A DNA stretch of 64,000 nucleotides from the NCBI GenBank assembly GCA_965222125.1, contig CBDCTC010000006.1, forward strand, positions 496,001 to 560,000. Reading direction: 5' to 3'. Shown here one piece after another: positions 44,570-52,822 of the stretch. The translations under genes were made by a program, and so were the position numbers. Numbering within the stretch: the first letter of the stretch is position 1; every line of letters begins with the position of its first letter. Source of the DNA: CAZENU01 sp965222125 (GTDB lineage: Bacteria; Chloroflexota; Dehalococcoidia; Lucifugimonadales; CAZENU01). The notes beneath the pieces are model-generated. The model worked only from the letters and a program-made list of their open reading frames with translations, did no database searches and was not told the origin of the DNA.

Positions 44570-44971
44570 GACCTCTCCCAGCTCGATGACAGCTCGGTCG
44601 ACCCAAGCTTGCCCGGCATCAATGGACGCATCGACGAGGCGTACATCGCTACCAGGACAGACGGGCCGGCGGTAGCCGTCTTTTCCGCGCGGGACGTCAA
44701 CGACTGGGTTGTTCTCACGCTAAAGTACTCCTACAACGTGTCGGGAGGGCCGCGTGAGGTGACCCTCGAGATCGTGGAGTATTTCGAGGACGGGTTTGCA
44801 TTCCGCCGGCGGTCCAGCAACCTGACCGCGCAGCCCCAGTACATCGGTCAGACACTTCGGTTCTCGGTCGGCCCCTCGCCTTCGAGCAAGTGGGCACCGG
44901 GGCGCTACTTCGTATATGTCTACGAAGGTCAGCGCAAAGTGGCCGAGGTAGAGTACAAGGTTATCCCCTGA
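44570..44971 (+). pseudogene. In-frame downstream remnant of the repeat protease gene
   Basis: The frame directly after the TAA of the protease gene stays open: DLSQLDDSSVDPSLPGINGR, then IDEAYIATRTDGPAVAVFSA and SYNVSGGPREVTLEI to a stop at 44969. The pattern of strands suggests a small beta-sandwich domain. It shares the reading frame of the gene before it and has no proper start codon with a ribosome-binding site (the first candidate is TTG 44609), so it probably was the C-terminal domain of the same protein, cut off by a TAA. A separate small gene is less likely. Confidence 0.55.
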
Positions 44972-45014
44972 ATCGACGGCCGGCCGCCGGATCGGGCGCG
45001 TTAGTGAGCGGCCG

Positions 45015-45728
45015 CTACGGGCACGCTTGGCCGTCGGGGTTAGACACGTTGGCAAAGCGCACGGCGTCTCCTATCTCGATGCCCTGCTCGGCCGCCTTGC
45101 CTGCGTTGATCTCCAGCACGTAGCCGGCGTCCGAAGACGACGAGTAGGTGGGTAGATCGGAGGTCGAGGTGTCCGGGTCCGGCGCGGGCGCTTCGACGGT
45201 TATGTCGACGACGGCGCAGTTTGCCGATATCCACACTATGTCGATGGCGAACCGCATCCGGAACATCCAGAACGACGCGGCGCGCCTCGGCGCGAATACG
45301 AACAGCATTCCGGTGCCGGGGGCAAGGGAGTCCCGTTCGGAGAGCCCACGCGCCCTCTCATCGGGCGTCACCGCGAGCTCGACCGATAATGCGGCCTCGC
45401 TGAAGAACACGGCTGGCGCGTCCGGCGGGATGACCGGGGTGGGTGTCGGCGTGGGCTGAGGCGTAGCCGTGCTCGTCGGCGTCGGAGCGGCCGCCACGAG
45501 CACGGCGGTCGGCGTTTCCGGCGGCATGGTCGCAGTGGCGGTGGACTGCGGCTCGGGGGCGGCGGTTGCCGGAAGTGTCGGCGCCGGGCGAGCCGTGTCC
45601 GGGCCGGGGCCGTCGCCGTCCGAGCAGGCCCCGACGGCCAACAGCGCAGCCACGGCGAACGCGACCAGGGTCCTCAGATTCCCCACCTGATTGGGCCGGC
45701 CGGGGTGGCGGACTGCTTCCGGTGTCAT
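45015..45728 (-). CDS. DUF192-domain lipoprotein
   Basis: A 237-residue protein. A lipoprotein signal (LVAFAVAALLAVGAC, lipobox cysteine at about residue 35) is followed by a threonine/proline-rich linker to about residue 100 and then a DUF192 domain: VELAVTPDERARGLSERDSL, GMLFVFAPRRAASFWMFRMR, FAIDIVWI and a C-terminal VLEINAGKAAEQGIEIGDAV. The last portion contains an extra stretch (about residues 185-205) between the two halves. DUF192 proteins are small beta-rich secreted or surface proteins of unknown function. It follows a palindromic repeat on its upstream side. Confidence 0.87.
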   Translation of the reverse strand: MTPEAVRHPGRPNQVGNLRTLVAFAVAALLAVGACSDGDGPGPDTARPAPTLPATAAPEPQSTATATMPPETPTAVLVAAAPTPTSTATPQPTPTPTPVIPPDAPAVFFSEAALSVELAVTPDERARGLSERDSLAPGTGMLFVFAPRRAASFWMFRMRFAIDIVWISANCAVVDITVEAPAPDPDTSTSDLPTYSSSSDAGYVLEINAGKAAEQGIEIGDAVRFANVSNPDGQACP

Positions 45729-45750
45729 AGTGGCACACCTTATCGGGAGA

Positions 45751-45936
45751 GGATTCCCGCGTTCGGAGACCTTTGCATAACCGTCGTTCCCGCGCAGTCG
45801 GGAATCCAGGGCGGCGGGGAGCGGGATGGGTTCCCGTCGTCACGGGAACGACGGAAAGACGCTTCACCGTCACACCAACCCTCTACCGTCAAGGCAGAGG
45901 GAGTTACGAAAAGGTCTCCGTTCGCGGGAATGACGG
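45751..45936. repeat. Palindromic repeat with terminal inverted repeats, family A, copy 1
   Basis: A 186-bp block whose ends are inverted: TTCCCGCGTTCGGAGACCTT at 45754-45773 and, in reverse complement, TTCCCGCGAACGGAGACCTT at 45911-45930. Inside is a second hairpin, TTCCCGCGCAGTCGGGAA (45786-45803). The same ends and core recur at 60509-60660. It codes for nothing and lies in the gap between a DUF192 gene and mutS2. MITE-like. Confidence 0.7.
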
Positions 45937-45957
45937 AGGTCGGGGATTTGAGGGTCC

Positions 45958-48381
45958 TCACAGCAAACTTACGGTCGTGGCGCCGTCTCCGCCGCGCTCG
46001 GGCGCCTCCGGCGCGTGCGATCTCGCCAGAGGGTGGCCCGACAGCAGCTCGCGGACGGCCTGTCTGAGCACTCCGGTGCCCTTGCCATGGACGATGCGCA
46101 CCGAGCTCATGCCGTCGCGCACGGCCTTGTCGAGAAACTCCTCTACCCGAAAGAGCGCCTCCTCGACCCTCATGCCGCGCACGTGCAGCTCCGCCGTCGT
46201 CAGCATTGGGCCGAGCGCGTAGGCGACTCCCGGCGCCGGCGCCGGCTCTTCCTCTTCCGCGGCAACCGGGGTGAGGCGCTGAGGATCGAGCTTGAACCGG
46301 ACGCCGCCGATCGCTACCTCGGCCTCCTCGTCGTCTTCCGGCGCCGCGACTACCCTGCCCCGTACGTTCAGCCCCTTGACCTCCACCACGTCTCCGGCCC
46401 GAATCCGGCTTGGCGCGGGCGCGGGCTGCCGGCGCTGGAGGTCCGGGAGCGACTCCCGGACTGCCTTCCTGGCCTCGGCGACCTCCGAGGCGGCCCGCCT
46501 GACCGTCTCGTCGGAGACCTGCCAGGAGAGCGACGCCTCGGCCCGGCGGATCTGCTTCCTGACGCTGTCGAACTCCTGGCTCAGCTCGCGGTCTATCTCC
46601 CGAAGCGCTTCCTCCCGCCTGAGGTCCAGCTCGGCCAGTCTCGCCTCTACCTCGGACCGGACAGCCTCGACCTGCATGCGGGCGGTTTCGGCCTGAGCGC
46701 GGGCCCGGTCGGCCTCTTCCAGCCGCACCTTCAGCTCCTCACGCTCGGCCTGCAGCTCCTTCATCCAGTCCTCGAACAGCATGTGGCGGGGCTCCAAGAG
46801 GGAGCGCGCCTCCTCCATGATGTCGTCCGGCAGGCCGAGATGCGTCGCGACAGACATCGCGTAGCTCCTGCCCGGGGCGCCGAGGGTCAGGTGGTAGGTG
46901 GGCAGCAGACTGCACGGGTCCAGGTCGACGCTGGCGTTAGCCATCGAGGGCGACGCCTGGGCGTGGGCGGCTATGGAGCGGTGGTGAGTCGTGACCACGG
47001 ACGTCACGCCCATAGCCGCCAGCCGGTTGAGTATCGCCTTGGCCAGCGCCGAGCCCTCCTCCGGATCGGTGCTCGTGCCGAGCTCGTCCAGCAGCACGAG
47101 CGACCCGGAGTCCGCGTGGTGCAGGATGTCGACCACGCTGCGCATGTGGGACCCGAAGGTCGAGACCGACTGGTGGATGCTCTGGTGATCGCCCACGTCG
47201 GCGTACACGGCGTTGAACAGGGGCAGCGAACTTCCGGGCGCGGCAGGCGCGCGCAGCCCGGACTGGCGCATGAGCGCCAGCAGTCCGACGGTCTTCATGG
47301 CGACCGTCTTGCCGCCGGTGTTGGGGCCCGTGATCACCAGCACGGACGTGTCCGCCTCGATCCGCACGCTGACGGGCACGGCGTCGCGGCCCAGCATCGG
47401 GTGTCGGGCGGCGACGAGGTTTACTATCGGCGCGGGCGTATCGAAGGCGAGGTCGGCGGTCTCGCCGAGTGACGCGCTGAACCGCGCCCGTGCGAGCACC
47501 AGGTCGAGCCGGGCCGTGAGCTCCATGCCTAGCATGATGTCGTCCCGGGCGGCGCCTATCAGCGCGGACAGCTCCCGGAGCACCCGAGCGACCTCCCGTT
47601 CCTCCTCCAGCGACAGCTCGCGCCATTGGTTGCCGAGCTCGACCGTCTCCAGCGGCTCGACGTACAGCGTCGCGCCGGTGTTCGACGCGTCGTGCACGAT
47701 TCCGGGCACGCGGTGCCGCAGGCCTCTCTTCACCTGCAGCACCAGCCGGTCGCCGCGCATCGACACGACGTTGTCCTGCAGGGCCTCCTGGCCGACCGGC
47801 GAGCCTATGAACCGCTCCAGGGCGCCGGCCACCCGCCCGTAGGCGTCGCGAATCTGCCGCCGAATCTGTCCCAGCGAGGGGGTCGCCTTGTCGAGCACCT
47901 CGCCTCTCGGCCCGATGCAGGCCTCGACCCTGCGGCATATCACGCTCAAGTCCGGCACGTCTTTCGCCATTCGCGACAGCCCCGGCGTCGACTCCTCCGT
48001 TGCGCGGAAGGCCGAACGCGCGCGCTCCAGCACCTCCACCGACTCGGCGACGGTGAGGATGTCCGTCCCCGGAAGGACGCCCTCGAGCGCCGCGCGTTCG
48101 ACCAGAGGCGTCGGGTCATCCTCGGCGTGCAGGCTGACATCGGCCCCGTGAGCCAGAAACGCGAGCCCCTCGCTCGTCTCGGCCTGAAGGGCGTTGACCT
48201 CCTCCGACGTGTAAGCCGGGCTCAGATCTAGGGCCCGGCGGCGCGCGAGGTGGAACCGCGCGTACCCGGCGACGCGCTGACGCACGGTACCGAAGTCGAG
48301 CGCCTCCATGGCCTGAGCCCGCAGCCTCTCGTGACCGCCGGAGCCCGAAGGCCGGTCGCCGTATTGCTGAACCGCTGTCAT
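45958..48381 (-). CDS. mutS2: Endonuclease MutS2
   Basis: An 807-residue protein (from ATG 48381). An N-terminal helical clamp-like region, a MutS-type ATPase with Walker A GPNTGGKTVAMKTVG and DELGTSTDPEEGSALA, a charged coiled coil at about 510-620, and a C-terminal Smr nuclease domain with HVRGMRVEEAL and HGKGTG. MutS2 in bacteria rescues collided ribosomes and/or limits recombination; it lacks the mismatch-reading domain of MutS. The start is uncertain: ATG 48309 gives the family-like MEALDFGTVRQRV, and the frame extends upstream to 48462. Confidence 0.92.
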   Translation of the reverse strand: MTAVQQYGDRPSGSGGHERLRAQAMEALDFGTVRQRVAGYARFHLARRRALDLSPAYTSEEVNALQAETSEGLAFLAHGADVSLHAEDDPTPLVERAALEGVLPGTDILTVAESVEVLERARSAFRATEESTPGLSRMAKDVPDLSVICRRVEACIGPRGEVLDKATPSLGQIRRQIRDAYGRVAGALERFIGSPVGQEALQDNVVSMRGDRLVLQVKRGLRHRVPGIVHDASNTGATLYVEPLETVELGNQWRELSLEEEREVARVLRELSALIGAARDDIMLGMELTARLDLVLARARFSASLGETADLAFDTPAPIVNLVAARHPMLGRDAVPVSVRIEADTSVLVITGPNTGGKTVAMKTVGLLALMRQSGLRAPAAPGSSLPLFNAVYADVGDHQSIHQSVSTFGSHMRSVVDILHHADSGSLVLLDELGTSTDPEEGSALAKAILNRLAAMGVTSVVTTHHRSIAAHAQASPSMANASVDLDPCSLLPTYHLTLGAPGRSYAMSVATHLGLPDDIMEEARSLLEPRHMLFEDWMKELQAEREELKVRLEEADRARAQAETARMQVEAVRSEVEARLAELDLRREEALREIDRELSQEFDSVRKQIRRAEASLSWQVSDETVRRAASEVAEARKAVRESLPDLQRRQPAPAPSRIRAGDVVEVKGLNVRGRVVAAPEDDEEAEVAIGGVRFKLDPQRLTPVAAEEEEPAPAPGVAYALGPMLTTAELHVRGMRVEEALFRVEEFLDKAVRDGMSSVRIVHGKGTGVLRQAVRELLSGHPLARSHAPEAPERGGDGATTVSLL

Positions 48382-48544
48382 GGCGTAGTGCTGCCCACCG
48401 TTAGATTCTACCAGCAGGCCACTCTGACACTCGTGACCGTTCAGAGTTGCTGAGAGGAACACGGCTCACTCCTGTGGATTCCCTCTTTCGTCGGCACGAC
48501 CCTGCTGCGATCATCGAAGTCCTGGTAGGGGTGGGGCCGTCGTC

Positions 48545-48721
48545 ACACGACCCGTTCGCCCTGAGTACCCCGACGCTTCGTCCGGGTGTATCGAAGGGCC
48601 CGCACAGCTCAGTCTTTGGGTGGGGCCGACACCAGCATTGGCGGCAAGGTTGCGTGCGCCCTTCAATACGCGCAATACGCGCCGGTGAAGCACCGGTGCT
48701 ACCCAGGGTGACCGGGTTGTG
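48545..48721. repeat. Dispersed palindromic repeat, family B, copy 2
   Basis: CCCTGAGTACCCCGACG and GGGTGTATCGAAGGGC match the copy at 40.5 kb. Its outer ends are themselves inverted: CCGTTCGCCCTGAGTACC near 48553 against the reverse complement of GGTGCTACCCAGGGTGACCG at 48695-48714. It occupies the gap before thrB together with a few unassigned bases. No gene seen in it. Confidence 0.5.
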
Positions 48722-48832
48722 TCCGCACCTCAAGTCTGAACAGTGACGACGGTGTTCCGGCGTAGGGGCCGCTCGGGCGCCGTGCTATTATACGACCGAA
48801 CACGCGGCAACCTGGACTCCCCTTCCACCACG

Positions 48833-49750
48833 ATGCCCCCTACCGTCACCGTCAGAGCGCCCGCGACTACCGCCAACATGGGTCCCGGATTCGACTGCCT
48901 GGCCATGGCGCTCGACATCTGGAACACCGTGAAGGTCGATCTGAACGCCGACGGCGTAGTGGTCAACGGCGAGGGCAAGGAGGAGTTGCCGACGGACGAG
49001 GCCAACCTGGTCCACCGGAGCTTCGCCATACCGTTCGAGAAGGCGGGCCGTCCGGTGCCGCGGGCCCGCATCGTCTGCGACAACCGCATACCTCTCGCAA
49101 GGGGGCTCGGCAGCAGCGCCGCCGCGGCCGTCGCGGGGCTGGTGGCGGGCAACGAGCTATCCGGACGGCCCCTCGACAGCGCCCAGATCCTGGACCTGGC
49201 GGCGGCGCTCGAGGGCCATCCAGACAACGTGTCGGCCGCCGTCTTCGGCGGATGCCAGATCGTCGTCCAGGACGATGGGAGGCTCACGACGTCGGGGGTC
49301 CCCGTAGGTCGGAGTCTGCGGGCGGTCGTGTTCATACCGGACGACCGGATGCCGACGGACGAGGCGCGGGCCGTTCTGGACAGCCGCGTGGACCGGCGGG
49401 ACGCCGTGTACAACATGGGCCGCATCGCCCTGCTCGTCGCCGCGCTGGCGACAGGCGACGCCACGCATCTCGCGACCGCGACCCAGGACAGGCTGCACCA
49501 GCCGGCCCGCCAGGCGATGTACCCGGCGATGAAGAACATCTTCAGGGCCGCGCTCGACGCGGGGGCGCTCGGCGTATTCCTTTCCGGCGCCGGCTCGTCC
49601 GTGCTGGCGCTGGCGCGGGGCAGGGAGACCACCATCGGCTACGAGATGGCCGAGGCGGCGTCCAAGTCCGGCGTACACGGCTCGTTCGTCGTCACGGAGC
49701 CGACCACGGCCGGCGCTCACGTGGTCCCGGATCGGCAGCCGACGGAATGA
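48833..49750 (+). CDS. thrB: Homoserine kinase
   Basis: A 305-residue GHMP kinase that phosphorylates homoserine in threonine synthesis. Marks: TVRAPATTANMGPGFDCLAM at the N-terminus, the ATP-binding PLARGLGSSAAAAV, EGHPDNVSAAVFGG and the C-terminal GVFLSGAGSSVLAL. ATG 48833 is used because homology begins here; the open frame extends 30 codons upstream through a repeat-flanked stretch, and TATTAT at 48786-48791 could be a -10 element. The lysC gene follows 25 bases later, so both feed the aspartate family pathway. Confidence 0.93.
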   Translation: MPPTVTVRAPATTANMGPGFDCLAMALDIWNTVKVDLNADGVVVNGEGKEELPTDEANLVHRSFAIPFEKAGRPVPRARIVCDNRIPLARGLGSSAAAAVAGLVAGNELSGRPLDSAQILDLAAALEGHPDNVSAAVFGGCQIVVQDDGRLTTSGVPVGRSLRAVVFIPDDRMPTDEARAVLDSRVDRRDAVYNMGRIALLVAALATGDATHLATATQDRLHQPARQAMYPAMKNIFRAALDAGALGVFLSGAGSSVLALARGRETTIGYEMAEAASKSGVHGSFVVTEPTTAGAHVVPDRQPTE

Positions 49751-49775
49751 CCGGACGACGTACCGGAGGCCGTTC

Positions 49776-51014
49776 TTGGCGCTGATCGTACAGAAGTACG
49801 GCGGTAGCTCGCTGGCCGACTCGGAAGCGATCGTGAGCGTCGCCCGGCGCATCGGCGAGACCCACGACGCCGGCCACCGCGTCGTCGCGGTCGTATCCGC
49901 CATGGGCGACACCACCGACGACCTGATCCGGCTTGCGCACCAGGTCTCGAAACGCCCCGACGCGCGCGAGCTCGACATGCTGCTCTCGACCGGCGAGCTG
50001 GTGAGCTGCACGCTGACCGCGATGGCGTTGGAGGCGCAGGGACGCGACGCCGTCAGCCTCAGCGGCGCACAGGCCGGCATCAGGACGGACACGACCTACG
50101 GCAGGGCGAGAATCGCGGCCGTGGACGCGGACCGAATCATGCGCGAGCTCGACGAGGGCAGAATCGTCGTCGTGGCGGGCTTTCAGGGCGCGACCGACGG
50201 CATGGACGTGACCACCCTGGGCAGAGGTGCCTCCGACCTCTCCGCCGTGGCGCTCGCCGCCAGCCTTTCGGCCGACCGGTGCGAGATATACACCGACGTC
50301 GCCGGCATCTACACCGCGGACCCCAGGCTGGTGCCCGACGCCCGCCGCATGGTCGAGATCGGCTATGAGGAGATGCTGGAGCTCGCCAGCTACGGAGCCA
50401 AGATGAACCCCCGTTCCATCGAGTTAGGCATGGTCTACGAGGTGCCCATAGTGGTCGCGTCGAGCTTCGAGCGGACGCCGGGAACCCTGATACACCGAGG
50501 AGTCGACATGAACAGCGGAGTCGGAGAGATCCGGAACAGGGTGCGGGGGATCGCGACCGATGGGAACGTCGCCAAGATCAGCGTGCTCGGGCTGTCGGAC
50601 CTGCCGGGCGCCCAGGCGCGGCTCTTCGAGCCGCTCGCCGAGGCCGACATCAGCATCGACGTCATCGTGCAGAACGTGAGCGTCGACGGCGCGACCGACC
50701 TGACGTTTACCGTCAATCGCACCGACCTGCAAAAGGCCCTGGACGTGGTCGAGGCGCTCTCCTCCGAGCTCGGCATCCGCGAGGTCGCCAGCTCGTCCGG
50801 TCTGGGCAAGGTCAGCATCGTCGGTACGGGGATGCAGGACGCACCCGGGTACGCCAGTCGGATGTTCCGCGCCCTCGCCGACGCCGGCATCCACATCGGC
50901 ATGATCACGACCTCTGAGATACGCATTACCTGCATCGTCGACGAGTCGAGTCTGGGCAGCGCGGCCCGGGCCCTGCACGCGGCCTTCGAGCTCGACCGTC
51001 CGGACCCGTCGTGA
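49776..51014 (+). CDS. lysC: Aspartate kinase
   Basis: A 412-residue enzyme that phosphorylates aspartate, the entry to lysine, threonine and methionine synthesis. The kinase domain shows VQKYGGSSLADSEAI, VVSAMGDTTDDLI and TTLGRGASDLSAVALAA; two C-terminal ACT domains from about residue 265 should bind feedback effectors (SVLGLSDLPGAQARLFEPLA; ISIDVIVQNVSVDG). The start codon is TTG 49776 with GGAGG at 49764-49768. Translation of the start and the short gap to thrB suggest one operon. Confidence 0.93.
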   Translation: MALIVQKYGGSSLADSEAIVSVARRIGETHDAGHRVVAVVSAMGDTTDDLIRLAHQVSKRPDARELDMLLSTGELVSCTLTAMALEAQGRDAVSLSGAQAGIRTDTTYGRARIAAVDADRIMRELDEGRIVVVAGFQGATDGMDVTTLGRGASDLSAVALAASLSADRCEIYTDVAGIYTADPRLVPDARRMVEIGYEEMLELASYGAKMNPRSIELGMVYEVPIVVASSFERTPGTLIHRGVDMNSGVGEIRNRVRGIATDGNVAKISVLGLSDLPGAQARLFEPLAEADISIDVIVQNVSVDGATDLTFTVNRTDLQKALDVVEALSSELGIREVASSSGLGKVSIVGTGMQDAPGYASRMFRALADAGIHIGMITTSEIRITCIVDESSLGSAARALHAAFELDRPDPS

Positions 51015-51039
51015 CCGCCGCTCCGAGGAGGACGCTGCG

Positions 51040-51819
51040 ATGACGTCGGCGCCCCGGGAGAAGACGACCCCCCACCTCTCGGTCGTCATACCTGCCTTCA
51101 ACGAGGAGGCGCGCATCGGCCCGACCCTCGACGCCCTCGTCGGCTATCTGGAAGCCCAGACATATTCGCGGGAGGTCGTGGTCGTCGACGACGGCAGTAC
51201 CGACGACACGGTGGGAGTCGTCGAGAGACGCGCGGCGCGGCCCGAGACGCCGGTCCGCGTCGAGTCGATACCGCACGCGGGCAAGGGCTGGGCGGTGCGC
51301 CGCGGGATGCTCTCTTCCAGTGGCCGATACCGGTTCATGTGCGACGCCGACCTCGCGATGCCGGTCCGCCACCTGGACGACTTCCTGAGCCGCATGGACG
51401 AGGGGTACGACGTCGTCATCGGGTCCCGCCAGATAGAGGGCGCGCGGCGCTTCGGGGAGGGCATCGCGCGCCACTTCAGGGGGCGTGTCTTCAACTGGGT
51501 CGTCCGACTCGTGGCCGTCGGGGGGTTCCAGGACACCCAGTGCGGCTTCAAGTGCTTCCGGGGAGAGGTCGCCGAAGAGCTCTTCAGCCGCCAGATGACC
51601 AGGGGCCTGGGATTCGACGTCGAGATCCTCTATCTGGCGACTCGCCGCCGGCTGCGCGTACTCGAAATGCCGATAGACTGGCACCATCAGCAGATGAGCA
51701 GAGTAGGCTCGGTCGTGGAGCCGTTTTCTATGCTGAGGGACGCACTGGCGGTGAGGATTCGGGCGGCTCGAGGCCTGTACGGCTCAGGGGCGAAGCCGGG
51801 TGACGATGGCGTCCCGTAG
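51040..51819 (+). CDS. GT2 glycosyltransferase (dolichyl-phosphate glucosyltransferase-like)
   Basis: A 259-residue GT-A fold enzyme. LSVVIPAFNEEARIGPTLDA and VVVVDDGSTDDTVGVVE bind the nucleotide sugar; RFMCDADLAMPVRHLDDFL carries the DxD metal site; VIGSRQIEGARRFGEG, DTQCGFKCFRG and the C-terminal EMPIDWHHQQMSRVG match the Alg5/DPG-synthase-like branch. It probably charges a polyprenyl phosphate with a sugar, perhaps glucose. GAGGAGG precedes the ATG. It overlaps the next GT2 gene by 20 bases, so the two are coupled. No clear membrane helix. Confidence 0.87.
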   Translation: MTSAPREKTTPHLSVVIPAFNEEARIGPTLDALVGYLEAQTYSREVVVVDDGSTDDTVGVVERRAARPETPVRVESIPHAGKGWAVRRGMLSSSGRYRFMCDADLAMPVRHLDDFLSRMDEGYDVVIGSRQIEGARRFGEGIARHFRGRVFNWVVRLVAVGGFQDTQCGFKCFRGEVAEELFSRQMTRGLGFDVEILYLATRRRLRVLEMPIDWHHQQMSRVGSVVEPFSMLRDALAVRIRAARGLYGSGAKPGDDGVP

Positions 51820-52606
51820 CTCCGCCGCTGACCTGCTCGCGCCCGCGGCCAACCGGCCCGGCCGCCGGTTCGCCGAAGCGCCGGCGAAGCGCGGCGTGGT
51901 CGTCGTCGTCCCGACCTACAACGAGGCCGACAACCTGCCCCGGCTCGTCGACCGCGTCTTCTCTGGCCTGCCGAACGACTCGAGGCTGATCCTCGTCGAC
52001 GACGGCTCGCCCGACGGCACGGGCGCCCTCGCCGCCCGGCTCGCGGAGCGGTCGCCCGGCGCGATCGAGCTTGTCCAACGCGACGAGAAGCTGGGCCTGG
52101 GCACCGCGTACCGCGTCGGGTTCGAGCACGCGCTCGCCAGCGGCGCCGACTACGTGGTGCAGATGGACGCCGACCTTTCGCACGACCCCGACAGCCTCTC
52201 CGCGATGTTGGCGGCGCTTGGCCGCGCGGACGTCGTAGTGGGGTCGCGGTACGTGGCGGGCGCGAGCGTCGACCCGCGGTGGGGCCCGGTCAGGCGGCTG
52301 CTCAGCGTCGCCGGAAACCGGGGGATCGGACTGCTCGCCGGCCTCGACGTGAGGGACGCGACCTCCGGCTACAAGGCCTTTCGCGCCTCGGCGCTGGCCG
52401 CGGTCGACTTCGACGACTTTCGCTGCGCGGGCTTCGGGTTCCAGGTCGAGATGGCCGCCGCCTGCCAACGCCTGGGCCTGCGGGTGGTCGAGCACCCTAT
52501 ACGATTCCGGACTCGGCTCCGGGGACGCTCCAAGATGTCGTTGGGCATCGTGGTCGAGGCCATACTGCGTCTGACACCGATGGCCTGGAGAAGATTTTTC
52601 GACTGA
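51800..52606 (+). CDS. Polyprenol monophosphomannose synthase-like GT2 enzyme
   Basis: A 268-residue GT2 protein of the dolichol-phosphate mannose synthase (DPM1-like) type. Motifs: VVVVPTYNEADNLPRLVDRV, LILVDDGSPDGTG, the DxD in VVQMDADLSHDPDSL, VVGSRYVAGASVDPRWG, VRDATSGYKAFRASAL and FRTRLRGRSKMSLGIVVEA. It transfers mannose from GDP-mannose to a polyprenyl phosphate on the inner membrane face; the C-terminal transmembrane helices found in some relatives are missing. The start may be GTG 51800 or ATG 51806. A 216-base gap with nothing recognisable follows. Confidence 0.87.
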   Translation: MTMASRSSAADLLAPAANRPGRRFAEAPAKRGVVVVVPTYNEADNLPRLVDRVFSGLPNDSRLILVDDGSPDGTGALAARLAERSPGAIELVQRDEKLGLGTAYRVGFEHALASGADYVVQMDADLSHDPDSLSAMLAALGRADVVVGSRYVAGASVDPRWGPVRRLLSVAGNRGIGLLAGLDVRDATSGYKAFRASALAAVDFDDFRCAGFGFQVEMAAACQRLGLRVVEHPIRFRTRLRGRSKMSLGIVVEAILRLTPMAWRRFFD

Positions 52607-52822
52607 ACAACGCGGCAATAGCTGCGTAGGCCTGTAGACCGACGTCGAGAGCTCGCCCCCTGCAAATAACAGGCTGGACGGTCGACTACGCCTGAGACTA
52701 TCCTGTGCGCGCGGCATGGGTCGGGCGCGGGCCAGTGTGCGAAGGGTACGACCCGGAGCGGGGGCGCGGGAGACGACGTTGACAATCGGGCTACCAGAGG
52801 TCCGCCGCCGGGGCGCGATATC

